Assembly (NCBI GenBank): GCA_003024175.1
Contig: MDYQ01000069.1
Location: forward strand, 62,001 to 126,000
Direction: 5' to 3'
DNA length: 64,000 bases
Origin: Planoprotostelium fungivorum
Taxonomy: Eukaryota; Evosea; Variosea; Cavosteliida; Cavosteliaceae
The first letter of the stretch is position 1; each line of letters starts with the position of its first letter. Shown here in pieces: positions 57,248 through 64,000 of the stretch. Both the position numbers and the translations under genes were made by a program. Under the pieces are notes generated by a model. That model did no database searches. It was not told where the DNA came from and saw only the letters and a program-made list of their open reading frames with translations.

Positions 57248-59211
57248 TTATGTACGGGAGGGAGGGATGTAGCTGTCCCTGGGCTTCCCGTGTGACGACC
57301 AGTAGTCGAGAGAGCCGATGATGGAACCAGATATCCATCCGGTGATGTTGGCTGGAAATTCTGTTTGAATGACATTCACTTCCTTGGTGAGACCTGATAC
57401 AATCGATCAGTGGATGATGATGTGGGTGATGATGTGGGTGATGATGTGGATGTGGGTGATGATGTGAGGTAGGATGTGATGTGGGTGATGATGTGGATGT
57501 GGATGTGGATGCGATGTGGGTGATGTGGATGAGGATGATGTGGATGAGGATGATGTGATGTGGATGATGTGATGTGGATGTGGATGATGAAGTGGTTTGG
57601 ATGTGATGAGATCGATCACCTGATAGGGTGGGTGAGGATAACATGTACTCCTTCAACTCTCGATAGATTCTCGTCTTCATTCCAGGAATCATACTGGTCC
57701 CTCCCACGAAGAATAGATTCCTACAGACCTGATCGTCTCATCAGATGACAAACCTTCCTCTGATCCGTCTCATCCGATGAGCCCACCTCCGATCGAATAT
57801 CGATGGAAATGTGATGGATCGATTCTACAACGAGGCTGGTGATGGACTGATACTCTTCGTCTCCCCTGAACAGTACCTCGAGTGGCTCACTCTTGAATTC
57901 GTTTGGAAATTCCAGAGAAATCTCGGGAGTGACACGCACCGATGTGAAAGAATTTAAATTCGACTCGAAAGTGGAATTCTCTTCCACGGGTTCTTTTTTC
58001 TTCTTCTTTTCGTTCAATTCTACACGGATCAGAATCAATTGAAAATAAATCAAAAAAAATTCGTGAGATATTCACCTCGTACGTTCTTCTCTGCACGGTT
58101 TGGTTCTACGTAACAGATTGTCGTAATGATACGATCTACGATATCGTACGTACTCTTGCGTACCAGTTGGCTGTTCTTGTATATACACACGTTGCCCTCC
58201 GTGTCTCTCTCTACACGATATCCAGTGCTGTCTGTGGCGTGCTTGACGCGAGTCTTCTCCATCATCTGAGCGAGACGATTACGCACGTTGGCGTATCCCA
58301 ATGGAGCAGTCACGTGACCTGATATGACAGGTAGTCCATCGAATATCTGTGATGATGTCATTCAAACTGAATGTCTATACGATCTCGTTTCGAGATGAGT
58401 TCAAGTGAACGTCTGATAATGTCGTTGAAAACAGGGGATCGTTATCTTTTCACTCGATGGATCGATTCTGTGATAGAAAGAGATTTGGAATACAGTGAGA
58501 GATAGACTCACGGGTAATAGTCTCGTCTCGTTGTAACCGATGTCTATGACGAGTGCCGTCTGATATTTGAGACTGATGGGAGCTAACATCATGGCTTGTG
58601 CGGGGACGAATAAGAGGGAAGGGACTTTGAACTTCTCGTAGAGGATGTACATGATGACATCGCGAAACTTTTCTGGAGAGGACATGTTCTCTACGATGAC
58701 CACTTTCCTCTCGTCTTTCGTGTTACATTGTAGATATCTACAGAAGAGAGTCAACTTGACATGATAATGTATCCATCTCACTTGTAGTAGACTTGATTGA
58801 AAAAGAGGTGGACAGCTTCCCTCCATTCATCAACGTCAAAAGATGATGTCGTGCTCTTATTCGTTCTCTCGATGTCTTCCAGAGATAACTTTGGATTCCT
58901 CAGCCAAAATATACATCAGTCGCAGAGATCACCTCCTTTCCGTTGGGCCGACGAAATTGTGTCTTTAGGATGTATCTCGGTGCAGAATCTCCCGCGAATC
59001 CAAGTCGTGTGTGAAATGTACCGATGTCGATTACGATGGAAGCTTTCTCAGCGGTGAACCCGATCTCGAAGTTACTGCCTGGTGATAGAGACAAGAGTCC
59101 AATGCTGGGTGAGCGAGCACTCAAGAGTGCTTGAGCGGAGACGAGAGGTTTCCTCTGTGGAGTAACGGGTGAACTCGTCAAAGAGGATGGCTCCGAAGAA
59201 GAGTTGCTCAT
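57248..59211 (-). CDS. ACTR10: Actin-related protein 10 (dynactin pointed-end ARP)
   Basis: Actin-fold subunit of the dynactin pointed-end complex, which works with cytoplasmic dynein. The start at 59211 opens a Ser/Pro-rich leader (MSNSSSEPSSLTSSPVTPQR). The actin core follows: ASIVIDIGTFHTRLGFAGD (phosphate 1), RKVVIVENMSSPEKFRDVI, FKVPSLLFVPAQAMML, TALVIDIGYNETRLLPV (phosphate 2), INGLPVISGH-like and PLGYANVRNRLAQMM, LEVLFRGDEEYQSITSLVVE, LFFVGGTSMIPGMKTRIYRE (adenosine site) and FPANITGWISGSIIGSLDYW. It ends SYIPPSRT before TAA at 57248. The match to vertebrate ARP10 is best around the IENV/VPS and GGTSM blocks. One intron (about 57390-57620) is filled by GATGTGGAT-type simple repeat. Divergent from RAE1, 287 bases between starts. 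Confidence 0.85.
57400..57620. repeat. Degenerate GATGTGG/GATGATG simple repeat in ARP10 intron
   Basis: Over 200 bases of interleaved GATGATGTGGGT and GGATGTGGAT words on the plus strand fill one ARP10 intron. It creates long spurious His/Ile-rich minus-strand frames. Confidence 0.85.
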
Positions 59212-59498
59212 GATCCCTGTGCGTTGTTCACGATGATCAGATGAGGTCAGATATCGGGACGAATTTCTCTTTTATTTTCTTTTTCAATCTTCGTCAACTG
59301 CTTCATCCACGTCCCACAGCTCAGGTGATCGCTTTAGAATGTATTTAGAACTATCCAACTAGCATAATTCCATCACACGCTATTGATTCGCAGTGCTGAA
59401 ACTCCGCTCAGAAGCCTCCTGGAAGATTCTTTGAACTCGCCAATCTTTTTCCCTCCAAACAAGAACGCGTATCACATCAGATCGATTCCACCACACAC
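59212..59498. promoter_or_regulatory. Bidirectional promoter region, ARP10 / RAE1
   Basis: The 287 bases between two divergent start codons must hold both promoters. T-rich tracts (TTTTATTTTCTTTTT, about 59271-59285) are the only visible feature. Confidence 0.5.
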
Positions 59499-60866
59499 AT
59501 GACGACCTTAGGTAACACTCCAAAAGATTTAGAACTACCGTCTCCTCCAGGAGATGGCATCAGCTCTCTCTCCTTCTCACCCAAGGCCAATTTTCTCGTC
59601 TCTGGTTCATGGGATGTGTCTAATCAGGTTTGTGTTTCGATGATCTCGTATATTCATCGAGTACCACTCAAGATATCGAGTACTCATTTATGATTTCAGG
59701 TTCGTTGCTGGGAAGTGAATGGAGCAGGAGCCAATCCGAAGGCAGCTATGAGCCACGACGCTCCCGTCTTATGTACCGCTTGGAGTTCCGTGAGTTGCTT
59801 CGAATCACACAAACATCTTCTAACCCAACCCAGGATGGCCAGAGTGTCTTCTCCGGAGCCTGCGACGGAAAGGCCAAAATGTGGTCGCTCGGTACCGGCC
59901 AATCTCAGCAGATTGGACAGGTGATCACATCATATCACAAATCATATCACACCATATCACATCAAATCTGACATTCCATGCAGCACGCAGGAGCCATCAA
60001 ATCCATGGCCTGGGTGGACCAATTGAACTGTCTCGTCACAGCCAGTTGGGACAAGACACTCAAATTCTGGGATGGAAAGTCACCCAACCCAGTCCACACG
60101 ACACAATTACCCGAGAGAGTCTACTGCATGGATATTCGAGGCAGTTTGGGAGTCGTCGCTACAGCCAATCGCGAGGTTCTCATCTACGACATCAAGAACC
60201 CCGCCAACTTTTTCAAGGTGAGATGAAGACATGAGAGAGGAGAACTCAATCGAAACAGAAAATACCATCTCCATTGAAATACCAGAGTCGAACCATCGCA
60301 TGTTTCATCGATCAGAGTGGGTTCGCCATCGGATCATCGGAGGGGCGTGTCGGTATTCAATACATCCAAGATTCAGATTCAGCGTGAGTTTTCTCATCGT
60401 CCCATCATGCATCACCATCACCCGCATCACTTCTCATCCTCTTTGTAGAAAAAACTTTGCCTTCAAGTGCCACAGAGTCAACACGGTGGACGTCTACGCA
60501 GTGAATCAGATCAGCATGCACCCTCAGTGGGGAACCTTTTCCACCTGCGGCAGCGACGGTACCTTCACGTTCTGGGACAAAGACTCGAAGCAGAGATTGA
60601 AACAGTTCCCACAGCTATCCCAACCTATATCTGCCACGGCGTGGAACGCTGACGGAAGTATCTTTGCTTACGCAGTCAGTTACGACTGGCACAAGGTGAA
60701 TCATCATCATCATCACCGACATCATGGATGTCCATCGTGTGGCATGTGTGATGAGATTCTGAAGGTCAAGCAGGGATCGGAATACTACAACCCCAACGTG
60801 AAGCCACAGATCTTCATACATCCAACGCCCGAGAGCGAGATCAAGAACAGAGCAGCGAAACGATAA
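59499..60866 (+). CDS. RAE1: RAE1 / Gle2 WD40 mRNA-export factor
   Basis: Seven-bladed WD40 propeller of the nuclear pore and spindle that binds the NUP98 GLEBS motif and RNA. The start at 59499 gives MTTLGNTPKDLELPSPPGDG then ISSLSFSPKANFLVSGSWD. Conserved blades: VRCWEVNGAG, APVLCTAWS, VFSGACDGKAKMWSLGTGQ, HAGAIKSMAWVDQLNCLVTA then SWDKTLKFWDGK, RVYCMDIRGSLGVVATANRE, FKCHRVNTVDVYAVNQISMH, TFSTCGSDGTFTFWDKDSKQ, and FAYAVSYDWHKG-type ending. The final exon runs KPQIFIHPTPESEIKNRAAK to TAA at 60864. Length is about 350 residues, as usual for RAE1. AATAAA lies 15 bases after the stop. Together with exportin-1 it is the second nuclear transport gene here. Short introns throughout. Confidence 0.95.
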
Positions 60867-60881
60867 AGTCATATACATACG

Positions 60882-60887
60882 AATAAA
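60882..60887 (+). terminator. Polyadenylation signal of RAE1
   Basis: AATAAA 15 bases past the RAE1 stop codon. Confidence 0.6.
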
Positions 60888-61205
60888 CTCTTTGTCTCTC
60901 GTTATCGAGTGATGTGTCATCCAGTGAGAAGATTTAGACAATCGTTTTGGGCGAATGATGCTGCTTTTAGATGGCAGTAGTGATTGATTACGGGTGATAT
61001 GAGCGAGAACTGCGAGGTTAGAATTTGAAAGATGAAACAGTACTTCTGCAGAGAGTCAGTCCGAAATCAAGACGACCAACCGCTATAAAGAGAGGACGAC
61101 GTCGATGTGTAGATCATATACCTGCAGATCGCTGATGAAAGAAATTTACGAATCGGCTGCAATCGCATGCGCAAGAGTCAGAATTCGCAATTTTATTCCA
61201 TTGTG

Positions 61206-61246
61206 ACGGACGGCTCCTTCAACACCCTTTTGGGTCGGCCGTCCGT
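61206..61246. other. Nested hairpin in the RAE1 / ankyrin-gene gap
   Basis: ACGGACGGC (61206-61214) pairs exactly with GCCGTCCGT (61238-61246); inside the loop ACCC (61224-61227) pairs with GGGT (61232-61235) across TTTT. It lies in the otherwise featureless 60867-61447 gap. It could be an RNA element in a 5' leader or a small RNA. Confidence 0.6.
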
Positions 61247-61447
61247 TTCATAAGAATAAAAATTAGGGACGAACTCCGTGGGTCACAGAAGTCAAGTCAC
61301 ACAACAAACACAAGACATAAGACACAAAGAAGAAGAAATGGACATGGAGTCGACGAGAACCACATCAACTTTGACGATCGCGATGGCTCCAATGAGTCCG
61401 CCACGACACATGGAAATTCCATCGGAGGCGTGGACGAACAGGAGAGC

Positions 61448-64000
61448 ATGAGCATGCAGGAGAGTCTACCCAAACCGAACGACTACTCCCACGTAATCGG
61501 CTTCTCGTCACCATCACCCCGTCGAGAGGACACCGCACTATCAGAGCAGGTGGATGACACATCTTGTCTCACCACCACTCACACATTGACAGAACGATGG
61601 CACTGCCTCCATCACATTAGATCTACATGCATTAAGAGAGAGATACCCCCAATTCGAATCCGAGAGCTACATCCGGGAAGACATTCTACTCAGTTTGAAT
61701 GGTGAGTCCTGTTCACCTACAAAGATGCGATGACGATCGAGAGCTGATCCGGATCAGTGGATCATCGAACGAAAGTCAATCCCAATCTCGAGGAATACGA
61801 GGCTCCACGAGCGAAGAAGCGTAGAAGGACACAAAATGTTGAACCAACCCGGCAGATTCGAGATCAAAGTTCACGAGGTGAATCATTAACATCATGTCTT
61901 TGATGATGATGGAACTGATGAGAATCAGTGGTGCTCCAATCGTCATCTGTGTCAAGCTCCGAATCTTCGCTCAACAGAAAGAAGAAAAAAAATCCGAACC
62001 CATCAGGTGATTGACATTCATGATCTCCCGATGACACGAGCAGACGTAACCGTTCCATCCAGTACATTGATTCCATTGCCAGAAAAGATTGTAGATGATG
62101 GTGAGCTGACGTCCTCGAAATATACGTTAATCTGAATATCTTGTAGGACTCCACAGTCACGCCAAGATGGTTCTACCGATTTCCAACCTAGACTCATCAC
62201 GAAAACCGAAAGGACACACTCGCTACGTCTGCCTGTTGTTCAGCTGTCCAAAATGTACAACGAAGAGATACGTCTCAGAGATGAGGGACATGGAGAAGCA
62301 TCTGTGGTCGGCCATTGATGAGAAGAAGAAGAGAGAGCACAAGGCATTCAGGAGTTTGGAGATAGATCACGAAGCCATACGAGGAGATTGGGAGAGGAGA
62401 GGTCTCTATTGCATTCTCAGTAAGGTGGACATCAAGAGGATCGATTTCACGGAAGAAGAGCTCCTATTCATCATGGTGGAACAATACCGGTTACACGCGC
62501 TCTACAAATCAGACATCAAGTATGAGATGTGAGTGAACGATGAAAACGGAGAGGTTTGAATATTGAATCGAACGCAGGAGTGTGAAACTGACTGGATCTT
62601 CTGGTCCCATGTCACTGAGAGCCCAACGGACACATCCTTACGTCACCACTTTCCACTTCACCTTCTCCGATCAACACGTGAGTCACAATGAATAGTCAGC
62701 TAATATCCTGACACATCCTGACAGAAGCATGAGAGGTTGATGATTCACGATCCAGACATGAAGTTGACGATCCATGACCCACAAAACAACTCTACGAGTG
62801 ACATCCCTGAATTCCACGACATGTGCCTCTTTGTCCGCAACAATTTGGTGTCATTGATGGAAGGAATGAGAGGAGAAGAACAGAGCTTCAATCTGGGCTT
62901 CGATCTCTCCAGGAGGACAGTACCCGTGGAATACAGCAAGAAGTACCCGTGGATCATTCCTCACATGGATATCTTGTTCAACGGAGCATCTTGCGGAGAA
63001 TTGATACAATCTGGACATGCTGAGAGGGTGGTTACAGCTTTTCGCAATGCACCGAGGTACTGGGAGGATGAATCAACTACAACAAACATGCTGGTTACAG
63101 CGTCAGAGAACGAACAAAAAGACATCGTACAGCTGTTTTTACATGACCCACGCATCGATCCTGCTTCAGATGACAACTACGCATTCCGATGGGCAGCAAC
63201 GAATGGACACACAGACATCGTACAGCTGCTTTTACATGACCCACTCATCGATCCTGCTTCAGAGTACAACTTCGCATTCCGAAGGGCAGCAGAGAATGGA
63301 CACACAGACATCGTACAGCTGCTTTTACATGATCCACGCATCGATCCTGCTTCAGATGACAACTGCGCATTCCGAGGGGCAGCAGAGAATGGACACACAG
63401 ATATTCTACAGCTGCTTTTACATGACCCACGCATCAATCCTGCTTCAGATGACAACTTCGCATTCCGACGGGCAGCAGAGAATGGACACACAGACACCGT
63501 ACAGCTGCTTTTACAAGACCCACGCATCGATCCTGCTTTAGATGAGAACTGCGCATTGCAAATGGCAGCAATGAATGGACACACAGATATTCTACAGCTG
63601 CTTTTACAAGACCCACGCATCGATCCTGCTTCAGATGACAACTTCGCATTCCGAAGGGCAGCAATGAATGGACACACAGATATTCTACAGCTGCTTTTAC
63701 AAGACCCACGCATCAATCCTGCTTCAGATGACAACTTTGCATTCCAATGGGCAGCAGAGAATGGACACACAGACATCGTACAGCTGCTTTTACAAGACCC
63801 ACGCATCGATCCTGCTGTGCATGACAACTACCCAATTCGAACGGCAACACAGATGGGACACACAAAAATCGTACAGCTACTTTTACATGACCCACGCATC
63901 GATCCTGCTTCAAGGGACAACTACGCACTACGAGAGGCAGCAGAGAGTGGACACATCATCATCGTACAAATGCTTTTACAAGACCCACGCATCAATCCTG
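61448..64000 (+). CDS. Ankyrin-repeat protein, 3' end beyond window
   Basis: Several exons lead into an ankyrin array that runs off the right edge. The 5' end is uncertain: ATG at 61448 (MSMQESLPKPNDYSHVIGF) is used; the same frame stays open upstream and an ATG at 61338 is in another frame. The N-terminal part is Ser/Lys-rich and disordered (SSSVSSSESSLNRKKKK). A folded-looking region of unknown type follows (KHLWSAIDEKKKREHKAF, YCILSKVDIKRIDFTEEELL, 62290-62520; then HDMCLFVRNNLVSLMEGMRG and YSKKYPWIIPHMDILFNGAS). From about 63100, ankyrin units of 31 residues repeat, pattern GHTDIVQLLLHDPRIDPASD plus NYAFRWAATN, about ten in the window. Such LLLxDPRIDP ankyrin families are expanded in protosteloid amoebae as far as I recall. 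Role: protein-protein interaction. Confidence 0.75.
63110..64000 (+). repeat. 93-bp tandem repeat encoding ankyrin units
   Basis: Units start with GACATCGTACAGCTG-type sequence at about 63121, 63214, 63307, 63400, 63493, 63586, 63679, 63772, 63865 and 63958. Units are very similar at the DNA level, not only in protein, which suggests recent duplication or gene conversion. The minus strand also stays open for over 200 codons because of this periodicity. Confidence 0.9.

Noticed and set aside
57150-57707. His/Ile-rich minus-strand frame of 185 codons
   Set aside because: Its first part is the genuine ARP10 exon around GGTSMIPG, but the His/Ile-rich stretch is translated GATGTGG simple repeat inside an intron.
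63177-63827. Long minus-strand open frame (216 codons, Cys/Ser-rich)
   Set aside because: It is the antisense of the 93-bp ankyrin repeat; the plus strand codes a clear ankyrin array that continues out of the window.

Overview
The window is gene-dense nuclear DNA from a eukaryotic microbe. It holds about 29 protein genes on both strands, interrupted by many very short introns (mostly about 40-60 bases, GTGAG or GTAAG at the 5' end, YAG at the 3' end). Gene-to-gene gaps are often only 60-300 bases. The gene content points to an amoebozoan: two multidomain RasGEFs (one with DEP, one with kelch repeats and a LisH motif), a plant-type LRR receptor with a TKL kinase, coactosin, F-box and ankyrin proteins. 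CCDC61/VFL3 suggests basal bodies, and an ankyrin family with 31-residue units fits a protosteloid-like amoeba such as Planoprotostelium. That genus is an inference; only a database search could settle it.

Layout. 1-3462 (-) exportin-1, C-terminus outside the window. 4068-8006 (+) RasGEF with DEP. 8218-14524 (-) LRR receptor kinase with a MITE-like element in the intron beside its membrane segment. 15871-16783 (+) Rab1. 16941-18862 (-) CCDC61. 18973-24427 (-) two tandem AMP deaminases: the upstream one has intact catalytic motifs, the downstream one has lost two key residues and carries a B-box-like zinc finger. 24547-26168 (+) coiled-coil protein. 26269-27527 (-) GOST/GPR180-like membrane protein. 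28095-30360 (-) POT-type transporter. 30492-32260 (+) 3-beta-HSD-like SDR. 33041-36574 poorly resolved small genes, an F-box-like protein and a DnaJ-type zinc finger. 36657-41506 (-) kelch-LisH-RasGEF. 41648-41964 (-) a three-exon, 73-residue I9 protease inhibitor. 42676-48301 (+) SAP protein, ubiquitin-like protein, TBC1D22 and a C2H2 protein. 48727-50709 (+) wax ester synthase/DGAT. 50885-52716 (-) GH76-like glycosidase. 53680-55727 divergent coactosin and sirtuin. 55917-59211 (-) protein kinase and dynactin ARP10. 59499-60866 (+) RAE1. 61448-64000 (+) ankyrin protein, open at the right edge.

Shared themes are small-GTPase control (two RasGEFs, Rab1, a RabGAP), nuclear transport (XPO1, RAE1), microtubule and actin machinery (CCDC61, ARP10, coactosin), lipid and nucleotide metabolism. 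Nothing marks the window as an operon-like system.

The most unusual sequence-level signal is a set of short perfect palindromes that recur in introns of unrelated genes (TCTACAACGTTGTAGA three times, TTTCATTCGAATGAAA twice, and a family around TGATGACGTCATCA), plus a heavy excess of the half-site CTACAAC/GTTGTAG. I see no tRNA, rRNA, CRISPR array or virus-derived element that I can support.
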